NCBI GenBank assembly: GCA_036265345.1
Contig: DATAPE010000101.1
Coordinates: forward strand, 1 to 8,424
Direction: 5' to 3'
DNA from: DATAPE01 sp036265345
GTDB lineage: Bacteria > Actinomycetota > CADDZG01 > WHSQ01
DNA length: 8,424 nt
Below are positions 1-5,131 of the stretch, one piece after another. Every line of letters begins with the position of its first letter. Position 1 is the first letter of the stretch. The notes beneath the pieces are model-generated. The model was given only the letters and a program-made list of their open reading frames with translations, was not told the origin of the DNA and did no database searches. The position numbers and the translations under genes are program-made.

Positions 1-283
1 CGACGAGAAGCTTGTCCGCCTTGGCCTTGGCCTTGGCGATGGCTTCTTCGGCGGCTTGCTGAGCGCTGACCAGGGTCTGCTTCAGCATGTCCTCGGTCGT
101 GCGGCTGGTAGAGACGGTCTGATCGAGCTCGCCCAAGCGCCGTTGGAGTGCGACGTTCTCTCGTTGCAGGCGGTCGAGGGTCTCGGCGATCTTGTCGAGG
201 AAGTCGTCTACCTCTTCCTGGTTATAGCCGCGCCACGCATCGTGGAACTCCTTGTCGTGGATCTCGCGCGCGGTGACCTCCAT
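1..283 (-). CDS. divIVA: DivIVA/Wag31-type cell division and polar growth protein, N-terminal part (3' end beyond the window)
   Basis: Only the first 94 codons are present; the gene runs off the left edge. The visible protein starts MEVTAREIHDKEF and has the DivIVA membrane-binding N-terminal domain: a 'GYNQEEVDDFLDKI' segment (residues 19-32) matching the family's G-Y-(D/N)-x-x-E-V-D-x-F-L-D signature, then a heptad-patterned coiled coil from about residue 33, and the start of a second Ala/Lys-rich helix (residues 77-92). In actinobacteria DivIVA (Wag31) collects at negatively curved membrane at poles and septa and organises cell wall growth; that role is family knowledge. It lies 66 bases downstream of yggT, its usual partner in this cluster. 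The ATG at 281-283 is preferred because the DivIVA alignment begins right there; I see no convincing Shine-Dalgarno before it. Identity is very secure; length and C-terminal coiled coil cannot be seen. Confidence 0.95.
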   Translation of the reverse strand, partial: MEVTAREIHDKEFHDAWRGYNQEEVDDFLDKIAETLDRLQRENVALQRRLGELDQTVSTSRTTEDMLKQTLVSAQQAAEEAIAKAKAKADKLLV

Positions 284-289
284 GGCGCC

Positions 290-295
290 AGTATC
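290..295 (-). promoter_or_regulatory. Possible -10 element giving a leaderless divIVA transcript
   Basis: On the minus strand the hexamer GATACT ends six bases before the divIVA ATG, so a transcript starting at the usual distance would begin at or next to the A of the start codon. There is no Shine-Dalgarno in the GGCGCC spacer or just upstream. Leaderless mRNAs are common in actinobacteria. The hexamer matches only 4 of 6 consensus positions, and I see no good -35 box, so this is weak. Confidence 0.25.
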
Positions 296-349
296 CCAGA
301 ATGCCGTGCGAAAACGCGTGTTATCCGCCGCGAGAAGCGCGTCCTATTT

Positions 350-601
350 CTAACCGGGGCAGATCGCGCTTCTGATGAGTTGCAAGATGATGAAGATGAA
401 GATCGGCGACAGATCGAGCCCCCCGATCGGCGGGATGAAGCGGCGGAAGAACGCCATCACGGGTTCGGTCAGGTCGTAGACGACCTTGATAGCGGGGGTT
501 AGTGAGCTCGGCGGCGACCAGAACATCGTGGTCCAGGACAGGATGATCCGGATCAGCAGGATGACCCAGTACGCCGTGAGGGCGTCGCAGACCAGGAACA
601 A
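350..601 (-). CDS. yggT: YggT family small integral membrane protein
   Basis: An 83-residue protein with two hydrophobic membrane segments (about residues 8-24 and 64-80) separated by a conserved polar stretch. The YggT signature is clear: 'LLIRIILSW' (15-23), then 'LTEPVMAFFRRFIPPIGGLDLSP' in the middle (44-66), which has the family's hallmark E-P ... R-R-x-I-P-P-x-G-G-x-D-x-S-P pattern. Length is normal for the single-domain actinobacterial form. The biochemical role is not settled; its constant position between sepF and divIVA suggests a membrane function linked to division or septum placement. The only workable start in frame is TTG at 599-601, because the upstream frame is closed by the sepF stop; it begins 12 bases after that stop, so translation is probably coupled to sepF. 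No strong ribosome binding site is seen. The stop is TAG at 350-352. Confidence 0.9.
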   Translation of the reverse strand: MFLVCDALTAYWVILLIRIILSWTTMFWSPPSSLTPAIKVVYDLTEPVMAFFRRFIPPIGGLDLSPIFIFIILQLIRSAICPG

Positions 602-613
602 GTGTGGCTCGGC

Positions 614-1072
614 CTAGGCCTGATTGAAGAAGCCGCGCTCCTCCAGGAACCGGCGCCGTTCCTCCGCAGACACCTGCACCCCTTGCGGGGTCAAGAGGAA
701 CACTCTGTCGGCCACCTGCTGCATGGAACCTGCCAGTCCATAGGCAAGCCCGCTGCCGAAGTCGACGAGGCGCCGGGCGATATCGGGGGCGGCGCCGGCC
801 AGGTTCATGATGACCGAGAAGCCCTCCCGGTACTTGTCCCCTATCTCCTGCGCATCATTGAACGCGGTGGGGCTGACCAGGTGGAAGCGGGCGGACGGGG
901 TCGCCGGCATCGAGCGAACGACGCTGTCACGGCGGCTGGAGCGCGGTTCCCGGTCCTGGCGGGAGATCGACCGGGTGGCGGGCTCGGGCGTGTCCTCCTG
1001 TCCATAGTCATCGAGGTCTTCGTCCTCGACCAGACCGAGGTAGATCAGGGTTTTCCTCCATGCGCCCGCCAT
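614..1072 (-). CDS. sepF: Cell division protein SepF
   Basis: 152 residues with the three-part SepF layout: a short N-terminal amphipathic membrane-targeting helix (residues 1-14, AWRKTLIYLGL), a charged, disordered linker (15-60, acidic then Arg/Ser-rich), and the globular dimerising core (about 62-140). The core shows 'FNDAQEIGDKYREG' (71-84), 'VIMNL' (87-91), 'ARRLVDFGSGLAYGLAG' (99-115) and 'VFLLTP' (124-129), all family hallmarks. SepF binds the FtsZ C-terminal peptide and the inner membrane face, and is the main Z-ring anchor in actinobacteria that lack FtsA. It lies downstream of yggS (37-base gap) and just upstream of yggT. The ATG at 1070-1072 matches the family N-terminus; there is no Shine-Dalgarno before it (upstream is pyrimidine-rich CCTTCCGCC), while a TATATC hexamer ends 8 bases before the ATG, so a very short leader is possible. 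Normal length, no defects. Confidence 0.96.
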   Translation of the reverse strand: MAGAWRKTLIYLGLVEDEDLDDYGQEDTPEPATRSISRQDREPRSSRRDSVVRSMPATPSARFHLVSPTAFNDAQEIGDKYREGFSVIMNLAGAAPDIARRLVDFGSGLAYGLAGSMQQVADRVFLLTPQGVQVSAEERRRFLEERGFFNQA

Positions 1073-1109
1073 GGCGGAAGGATATAGCGACTACGGGCCT
1101 TGGAAGCGG

Positions 1110-1805
1110 CTAATGCGCCCGAGAACCGAAGATGGCCTCGCCCACCCGCACTAGCGTGGCGCCCTCCTCGATGCCCACTTCGAAGTCCCGCGACATCCCC
1201 ATGGACAGACCGGTCGCGCCCGGAACCACGGCTGCGACCTCGTCTCTCAGTTGGGCAAGTTGCCGGAAGTAAGGGCGGGAAGTCTCGGGGTCATCGCTGA
1301 ACGGAGCCATCGTCATCAGACCAGAAACGGTCAGATTTCCCAGTCCGTGCATCGCGACGCCAAGCTCGACCGCGCGTCCGGGCTCGGCGCCATGCTTGGC
1401 AGCTTCACCGGTGATGTTTACCTCGAGCAGGACTTCCTGCACGATGTCCAACGCCGCGGCTCGCCGCGAGATCGCCTCGGCGAGCTGGAGCCGATCGACC
1501 GAATGGATCAGCTGCGCGGCCCCCACAACGATGCGCACCTTGTTGGTTTGAAGGGGGCCAACGAAATGCCATCGAGCGGCGTCGCCCAGCGCGGCAACCT
1601 TCTCTCGAAACTCCTGGGCCCGGTTCTCGCCGAGATCGGCGGCGCCGCACTCGATCACCTTCTGGATCACGTCGATCGGGAAGGTTTTCGAGACCGCCAC
1701 CAACGTGACATCTGCCGGGCTCCTGCCCGCGCGCTCTGCAGCTGTCGTGACGCGTTCGCGCACGCGCGCAAGAGACTCTTGCAGCGACGACGCCACGTTC
1801 CCCAC
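1110..1805 (-). CDS. yggS: PLP-binding protein of the YggS/PLPBP (COG0325) family
   Basis: About 231 residues, the usual family size. It binds pyridoxal 5'-phosphate and helps balance cellular B6 vitamers and amino/keto acids; no enzymatic activity is established for the family. Visible motifs: 'AVSKTFP' with the PLP lysine (residue 40 from the GTG at 1803-1805), 'LGENRAQEF' (59-67), 'WHFVGPLQTNKV' (79-90), 'HSVDR' (101-105), 'LLEVNITGEAAKHG' (126-139), 'GLMTMAP' (162-168), 'SMGMSRDFEVGIEEGAT' (201-217) and 'VRVGEAIFG' (219-227), so the single TIM-barrel domain is complete. The open frame extends further upstream to 1901, but that part overlaps pgeF and has no family similarity. I chose GTG 1803-1805 because AGGGGA lies 9 bases before it and the pgeF stop is 5 bases away; GTG 1794-1796 (228 residues) is an alternative. 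Gene placement after pgeF is typical of Gram-positive dcw clusters. Confidence 0.94.
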   Translation of the reverse strand: MGNVASSLQESLARVRERVTTAAERAGRSPADVTLVAVSKTFPIDVIQKVIECGAADLGENRAQEFREKVAALGDAARWHFVGPLQTNKVRIVVGAAQLIHSVDRLQLAEAISRRAAALDIVQEVLLEVNITGEAAKHGAEPGRAVELGVAMHGLGNLTVSGLMTMAPFSDDPETSRPYFRQLAQLRDEVAAVVPGATGLSMGMSRDFEVGIEEGATLVRVGEAIFGSRAH

Positions 1806-1810
1806 CCCGT

Positions 1811-2554
1811 TCAGTCCCCTGCCAAGGCCAGGAAGGCGCCCTGGCGTCCCGTGACGCCGTCCCTCCGGTACGAGAACCAGTCGGGGTTGCACGCGGTGCA
1901 AACGTCCGCAATCACGATCCGATCCACCCCCGCCCGCCGCAGCGCGAACCCCGCTGCCTGGGCCGGATCCACGCGATCGGTAGCCGACACCGGTAGCCCT
2001 GCGGCACGGAAGGCTGCGACGACCTCAGGACCCACCTCGTAGCAACAGGCATGGATGCAGGGCCCCACCCACGCCGCGGCCACCGGTGCAACTGCAGCGA
2101 CAGCGTTCTCGATGGCACCGGCAACGAGCCCTCTCCATCCTGCGTGCGCGATCGCCGCACCGCGTGTACCGATCACGAGGACCGGCGCGCAGTCCGCGGT
2201 CAGGATGGCAAGAACGGGGCCGGGCTCTCGCGCCATCAGCACGTCGGCCTCGCCCAGAAGGCCGGCTTCGCCCGGAGCTACTTCGAGCATGCCTGCGCCG
2301 TGGACCTGGCGTGAGAATGCCAGCGCGCTGGCGGAGAATCCCACTGCTAAAGACGCTCGCCGGCGATTCTCCATCACATCCGAGGGAGCGTCGCCGCCAC
2401 TGGTTGCCAGATTCAACGTGTCGAAGGGCGGTGAGCTGACACCGCCCACTCGTGAGGTGAATCCGAGCAGCCACCCCCTCTCGAGTGCCGCCCGGTCGGT
2501 CAGGAAGGGGACGTCGTGCTCGGTTAACCGTTCGAGGGTGGGCTGGTGGTCCAT
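1811..2554 (-). CDS. pgeF: Peptidoglycan editing factor PgeF (multicopper polyphenol oxidase/laccase-domain, YfiH/YlmD family)
   Basis: 247 residues from the ATG at 2552-2554, close to the usual family length. The family hydrolyses UDP-MurNAc-L-Ser and so removes serine wrongly placed at position 1 of the stem peptide; members also act on nucleosides and phenols in vitro. The metal site is intact: His in 'SRQVHG' (residue 85), Cys in 'TADCAPVL' (122) and His in 'AHAGWRGL' (137). Other marks are 'FTSRVGGVS' (32-40), 'FDTLNLA' (44-50), 'GPCIHACCYEVG' (164-175) and the C-terminal 'FSYRRDGVTGRQ' (227-238). The frame stays open to a GTG at 2591-2593 that would add 13 residues (260 total); I prefer the ATG because the extra residues are not family-like, but neither start has a strong Shine-Dalgarno. 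It is separated from ftsZ by 119 bases containing a terminator-like hairpin, and yggS starts 5 bases after its stop, so pgeF probably leads a second unit pgeF-yggS-sepF-yggT(-divIVA). Confidence 0.95.
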   Translation of the reverse strand: MDHQPTLERLTEHDVPFLTDRAALERGWLLGFTSRVGGVSSPPFDTLNLATSGGDAPSDVMENRRRASLAVGFSASALAFSRQVHGAGMLEVAPGEAGLLGEADVLMAREPGPVLAILTADCAPVLVIGTRGAAIAHAGWRGLVAGAIENAVAAVAPVAAAWVGPCIHACCYEVGPEVVAAFRAAGLPVSATDRVDPAQAAGFALRRAGVDRIVIADVCTACNPDWFSYRRDGVTGRQGAFLALAGD

Positions 2555-2589
2555 GGTCTCAGCATGCCGTGCCGGGAAGGAGTTATGCC

Positions 2590-2603
2590 GCACCGACCGG
2601 TGC
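2590..2603. repeat. Small perfect palindrome upstream of pgeF
   Basis: GCACCG-AC-CGGTGC, a 6-bp inverted repeat with a two-base centre, lies 36 bases upstream of the preferred pgeF ATG. It could be an operator half-site pair or a minor hairpin in the pgeF leader; a chance GC-rich palindrome is equally possible. Confidence 0.3.
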
Positions 2604-2626
2604 AGTCGCGGCGTCCCGGACGCAAC

Positions 2627-2650
2627 AGACGGGGCCCGAAGGCCCCGTCT
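2627..2650 (-). terminator. Hairpin terminator after ftsZ, UUCG-capped
   Basis: A perfect 10-bp GC-rich stem (AGACGGGGCC / GGCCCCGTCT). Read on the minus strand, the four-base loop is TTCG closed by C-G, the extra-stable C(UUCG)G tetraloop, so the structure is best formed in the transcript that comes out of ftsZ. It starts 24 bases after the ftsZ stop. The 3' flank (GTTGCGTCC) has no U-tract, which is common for actinobacterial terminators but leaves strength uncertain; partial termination with read-through into pgeF is plausible. A smaller 5-bp hairpin (GGGAA-ACC-TTCCC, 2655-2667) sits between it and the stop codon. Confidence 0.7.
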
Positions 2651-2673
2651 ATGGGGGAAGGTTTCCCTAGCGG

Positions 2674-3786
2674 CTATTCGTTGCGGAGGAACGAGGGGAT
2701 GTCGAGGTCGTCCTCTGCGGCGTCGAACACGAGATGGTCCTTGTTCGCTCCACCGACGAAGGACTCGGATTCGCCCACGCCGGTAAGGGAGAAGATCTCC
2801 TCTTCCGGCTTGACGAGCTCCTCGGCCTCGCGCTGACCCCAGCGGTCGAATCCGGCAGCGATCACAGTGACGCGCACTTCGTCTCCCAGCGTGTCGTCGA
2901 CGACGGCGCCGAAGATGATGTTGGCGTCGGGATGCGCAGCCTTCGAGATGATGTTGGCAGCTTCGTTCACCTCGAAGAGACCAAGGTCCGAGCCACCGGC
3001 GATGTTCAGCAGCACCCCGCGGGCACCCTCGATCGACGCCTCCAGCAACGGCGACGAGATCGCGGACTTGGCAGCTTCCGACGCACGGCTCTCGCCTCGG
3101 GCCTGGCCGATCCCCATCAGCGAGGACCCGGCGTCGGTCATGACTGCCTTGACGTCGGCGAAGTCGAGGTTGATCAGCCCCGGTGTAGTGATCAGATCGG
3201 TGATCCCCTGCACGCCCTGCAGGAGCACCTCGTCCGCCATCCGGAACGCTTCGAGCATCGAGGTCGACTGCGTGCCGACCTGGATCAGGCGATCGTTCGG
3301 GATGACGATCAGCGTGTCCACTTTCTCTTTGAGGTTGGCGATCCCCTGCTCGGCCTTGACGGCCCGTTGACGTCCTTCGAATCCAAAGGGACGGGTGACG
3401 ACACCGATCGTCAGAGCGCCCACCGACTTGGCGATCTCGGCGACGATCGGAGCACCGCCCGTGCCCGTGCCGCCGCCCTTGCCCGCGGTGATGAAGACCA
3501 TGTCGGCGCCCTTGAGCACCTGCTCTATCTCGTCCCGGTGGTCCTCGGCCGCCTGGCGTCCCACTTCGGGATCGGCGCCGGCGCCGAGCCCGCGGGTGAG
3601 CTCGCGACCGATGTCCAGCTTGACGTCCGCGTCGGACATCAGAAGCGCTTGGGCATCGGTGTTCACCGCGATGAACTCGACCCCTTTGAGGCCGACGTCG
3701 ATCATGCGATTGACCGCATTGACGCCACCGCCCCCGATGCCGACCACCTTGATAACGGCCAGATAATTCTGGGGCCCCGTCGCCAT
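2674..3786 (-). CDS. ftsZ: Cell division protein FtsZ (tubulin-like GTPase)
   Basis: 370 residues from the ATG at 3784-3786. FtsZ polymerises at mid-cell with GTP to form the Z-ring. All parts are visible: short N-terminal arm, 'VVGIGGGGVNAVNRM' (14-28), 'AVNTDAQAL' (40-48), the tubulin signature GGGTGTG with following GAP (104-113), 'TRPFGFEGRQR' (131-141), 'PNDRL' (163-167), and the T7 synergy loop 'NLDFADVKAVM' (206-216) with catalytic Asp208 and Asp211. The core ends near residue 315; a short acidic C-terminal linker of about 40 residues leads to the conserved tail 'DDLDIPSFLRNE' (359-370), the docking peptide for SepF and other partners. The start is fixed by AAAGGAGGT six bases before the ATG... 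and by the family N-terminus. The frame is open further upstream to an ATG at 3859-3861 (25 more, mostly basic residues). It is preceded by a 463-base gap with its own promoter and followed by a hairpin terminator, so it looks like a gene with independent expression. Confidence 0.98.
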   Translation of the reverse strand: MATGPQNYLAVIKVVGIGGGGVNAVNRMIDVGLKGVEFIAVNTDAQALLMSDADVKLDIGRELTRGLGAGADPEVGRQAAEDHRDEIEQVLKGADMVFITAGKGGGTGTGGAPIVAEIAKSVGALTIGVVTRPFGFEGRQRAVKAEQGIANLKEKVDTLIVIPNDRLIQVGTQSTSMLEAFRMADEVLLQGVQGITDLITTPGLINLDFADVKAVMTDAGSSLMGIGQARGESRASEAAKSAISSPLLEASIEGARGVLLNIAGGSDLGLFEVNEAANIISKAAHPDANIIFGAVVDDTLGDEVRVTVIAAGFDRWGQREAEELVKPEEEIFSLTGVGESESFVGGANKDHLVFDAAEDDLDIPSFLRNE

Positions 3787-3789
3787 GCG

Positions 3790-3798
3790 ACCTCCTTT
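3790..3798 (-). promoter_or_regulatory. Strong Shine-Dalgarno of ftsZ
   Basis: AAAGGAGGT on the minus strand is fully complementary to the usual 16S rRNA 3' tail and is separated from the ATG at 3784-3786 by CGC. It is by far the strongest ribosome binding site in the window and decides the ftsZ start over the upstream in-frame ATG codons. Confidence 0.9.
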
Positions 3799-3903
3799 TA
3801 CGGCCTGAACCGCAGGTTGAGACTTGCTGGATTTACGACTCGTTCTTACCGACATCTGCATTTCCCCTGGTCAGGAAGGGTGGACTTCTCCCTCATCCTC
3901 CAC

Positions 3904-3931
3904 TTCAGGCTTAATGTTATGTCAACCTGAA
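3904..3931. promoter_or_regulatory. Dyad at the ftsZ promoter start region (operator-like or 5' leader hairpin)
   Basis: Perfect 6-base arms TTCAGG (3904-3909) and CCTGAA (3926-3931), extended by imperfect CTT/AA pairing, surround an AT-rich centre that on the minus strand contains TTGACATAACATTAAG. It lies just downstream of the transcription start predicted from the promoter at 3945-3973, the classic position for a repressor site. The centre also holds a perfect TTGACA at 3920-3925, which could be the -35 of a second promoter, though no good -10 follows at 17-18 bases. An overlapping CAACC/GGTTG pair (3923-3927, 3937-3941) adds further symmetry. Function is inferred from position only. Confidence 0.4.
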
Positions 3932-3944
3932 CGAACGGTTGAGG

Positions 3945-3973
3945 AATGTAGTACTTAGAACGACGAACGTCAA
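3945..3973 (-). promoter_or_regulatory. Predicted ftsZ promoter (sigma-70/SigA-like)
   Basis: On the minus strand TTGACG (3968-3973) is followed after exactly 17 bases by TACATT (3945-3950); both are close to the vegetative consensus TTGACA/TATAAT (5 of 6, and 4 of 6 with the key TA...T kept). A start near 3938 would give a leader of about 150 bases before the ftsZ ATG. It is the best promoter match I find in the window and it lies in the only long non-coding gap. Confidence 0.6.
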
Positions 3974-4049
3974 ACCGGTCATCGCCGAATCGCACGAACC
4001 CAGCAGCCAACCTCGCCGTCTGAGGGATCGCAGATATCTCCGGGTCGTA

Positions 4050-4115
4050 CCCCCGTCGCAAAATAGAGAACAACGTCGCTTTTTTGCGACCTCGGTTCCT
4101 ATTTTGCGACGGGGG
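4050..4115. repeat. 66-base nested inverted repeat upstream of ftsZ
   Basis: The outer arms CCCCCGTCGCAAAATAG (4050-4066) and CTATTTTGCGACGGGGG (4099-4115) are perfect 17-base reverse complements. After a one-base bulge (A at 4067) pairing continues with GAAC (4068-4071) and GTTC (4095-4098). Inside is a second palindrome, GTCGC-TTTTTT-GCGAC (4075-4090). The GTCGC words on the plus strand start at 4055 and 4075 and the GCGAC words at 4086 and 4106, so each pair is spaced 20 bases, about two helical turns, and the whole is symmetric about 4082/4083. A further GCGAC lies at 4121-4125. There is no T-run after the outer arm on either strand, so it does not look like a simple intrinsic terminator. 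It may be a multi-site operator, a structured RNA element in ftsQ read-through transcripts, or a REP/MITE-like palindromic element. Confidence 0.85.
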
Positions 4116-4217
4116 CTCTCGCGACGGTATGACTTTCCCGGGCCATGGGATCGGGGGAACGCAGGTGCCACCTATTCACAACAGGCGCCCCCTCTTTACT
4201 ACCGGGTTTCGCGCCAC

Positions 4218-4235
4218 CGTCACGACTCCGTGACG
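4218..4235 (-). terminator. Hairpin after ftsQ, possible terminator of the murG-murC-murB-ftsQ unit
   Basis: A perfect 7-bp stem CGTCACG / CGTGACG with a 4-base loop starts 14 bases after the ftsQ stop. It is GC-rich but has no T-tract on its 3' side, so it fits only the loose actinobacterial type of terminator. Together with the larger repeat at 4050-4115 it could limit read-through into ftsZ. Confidence 0.4.
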
Positions 4236-4249
4236 ATGACTTGCCCGAC

Positions 4250-5131
4250 TTACTTCGTCCGCGTGGCCGTGGGGGTAGGCGTCGGGGTGGGAGAAGGGCT
4301 CGCTGCGGGCACGGCGCTGGCGGTGTCGGCCGGGGTGGGTCCCGGATTCTGGATGGCAGGCGGACCCACCGCCGGGCTCGTGGGAACCCGCACATCTATA
4401 TACGAAGCCCCGGTGCCGTCGACGAAGACCTTGTGCAAGAGCGCGAGGAGAACCTGGTTCTTGTCCTTCATGTCCGTTGGAGGCCCGTAGCGAACGGTGG
4501 TGCCGTCCTTCAACGAGAACGTGATCGCATCCACCGTCGGCGCGAATACCGCGACGACGCGATGGATGAGCTTTCGGGGTAGCGAGCGCCACGCCTCGAT
4601 GGCACCTGCTCCCGTTTCACTCGTGAGCGTAAGACCCGGCCTGATCGACTGCGCGCCAACGCCGGCGAGCGTCGGCAGGTGATGGTGGCCGCCGGTCGCA
4701 GGAGCGATCACATGGCCGGAGCGATCGACGAACCACCGGGACGAGCCCTGGCGGAGGACGATCACCGGTCTCCGCTCGACTATCCGGACGCGAACGGTGC
4801 CGGGAAGGCTTCTGTCTACCCGGGCGCGCCGAACCCACGGGAGAGCCTCCACAGCCTGGACGACTCTCGATGTGGAGAGAAGCAACAGATTGGTTCCGCT
4901 GCCGATGTGGGCGGCGGTCTCGATGTCGGCCCCCGTCACGTGTTTGGAACCCGTTACTTGCACTCTGCGCACGTCCAGCAGCGGCGACCAGAATGCCGCC
5001 CAAGCCACCACGACGACGACGCCCGCGAACGACAGAGCCAGTAGGAGTTTCTTCTTGCGGGTGCGCTCGATGGCCTTGCGGCGCCTGGTGATGCGGGGAT
5101 CGGGCCGGGCCGTGGGGACCGAATCCGTCAT
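4250..5131 (-). CDS. ftsQ: Cell division protein FtsQ (DivIB family, POTRA domain)
   Basis: 293 residues with the bitopic FtsQ layout: a basic cytoplasmic N-terminus (1-28, RRRKAIERTRKKK), one membrane segment (about 29-48), then an extracytoplasmic POTRA domain (about 52-122: 'VRRVQVTGSKHVTGADI', 'LPWVRRARVDRSLPGTVRVRIVERRPV') and the FtsQ beta domain ('WFVDRSGHVIAP' 133-144, 'LPTLAGV' 152-158, ending 'YIDVRVP' 244-250). FtsQ links early and late divisome proteins with FtsB/FtsL (not in this window). After residue 251 comes an unusual Pro/Ser/Thr/Ala-rich tail ending in a TPTPTPTAT run (282-290) and TRTK, probably disordered and outside the membrane. The ATG at 5129-5131 overlaps the murB stop as ATGA, indicating translational coupling. 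The TAA stop is at 4250-4252 and is followed by the long ftsZ control region. Overall identity is secure from domain order and position although FtsQ sequences are poorly conserved. Confidence 0.95.
   Translation of the reverse strand: MTDSVPTARPDPRITRRRKAIERTRKKKLLLALSFAGVVVVVAWAAFWSPLLDVRRVQVTGSKHVTGADIETAAHIGSGTNLLLLSTSRVVQAVEALPWVRRARVDRSLPGTVRVRIVERRPVIVLRQGSSRWFVDRSGHVIAPATGGHHHLPTLAGVGAQSIRPGLTLTSETGAGAIEAWRSLPRKLIHRVVAVFAPTVDAITFSLKDGTTVRYGPPTDMKDKNQVLLALLHKVFVDGTGASYIDVRVPTSPAVGPPAIQNPGPTPADTASAVPAASPSPTPTPTPTATRTK

Larger units (their letters stand above)
3787..4249. other. 463-base ftsQ-ftsZ intergenic region holding the ftsZ control elements
   Basis: No gene is supported on either strand here: the open frames present are short, lack family-like sequence and mostly run antisense into ftsQ or ftsZ. 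Going along the minus strand from ftsQ, it contains a 7-bp hairpin (4218-4235), a large nested inverted repeat (4050-4115), an 8-base palindrome AGATATCT (4032-4039), a TTGACG-17-TACATT promoter (3945-3973), a dyad TTCAGG-16-CCTGAA (3904-3931), and the ftsZ ribosome binding site (3790-3798). AT content is locally raised compared with the surrounding genes, notably around 3905-3960 and 4060-4105. A control region this long just before ftsZ in an otherwise overlapping cluster implies separate tuning of FtsZ level. Confidence 0.85.

Noticed and set aside
20..38. Tandem CTTGGC hexamer in divIVA
   Set aside because: It encodes the Ala-Lys repeat of the coiled-coil segment and is explained by protein composition.
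1806..1901. Upstream extension of yggS to 1901
   Set aside because: This part lies inside pgeF in another frame and encodes Arg/Gly/Pro-rich residues unlike any YggS N-terminus.
2734..3930. Long plus-strand open frame antisense to ftsZ
   Set aside because: It is the mirror of a highly conserved ftsZ in GC-rich DNA, has no recognisable domain, and no promoter or ribosome binding site supports it.
3846..4073. Small minus-strand open frame upstream of ftsZ
   Set aside because: No recognisable family, no ribosome binding site, and it covers the predicted ftsZ promoter and its leader.
4050..4115. Nested repeat as a tRNA, CRISPR unit or dif site
   Set aside because: It lacks a cloverleaf, has no regularly repeated units with spacers, and does not match the 28-base dif layout.
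4172..4180. DnaA-box-like CTATTCACA
   Set aside because: A single 7-of-9 match with no cluster of boxes and no dnaA/dnaN context; chance level.
3939..4490. Plus-strand open frame crossing the ftsQ-ftsZ gap
   Set aside because: It reads through the nested inverted repeat and then antisense through ftsQ, giving low-complexity Gly/Val-rich sequence; nothing supports translation.
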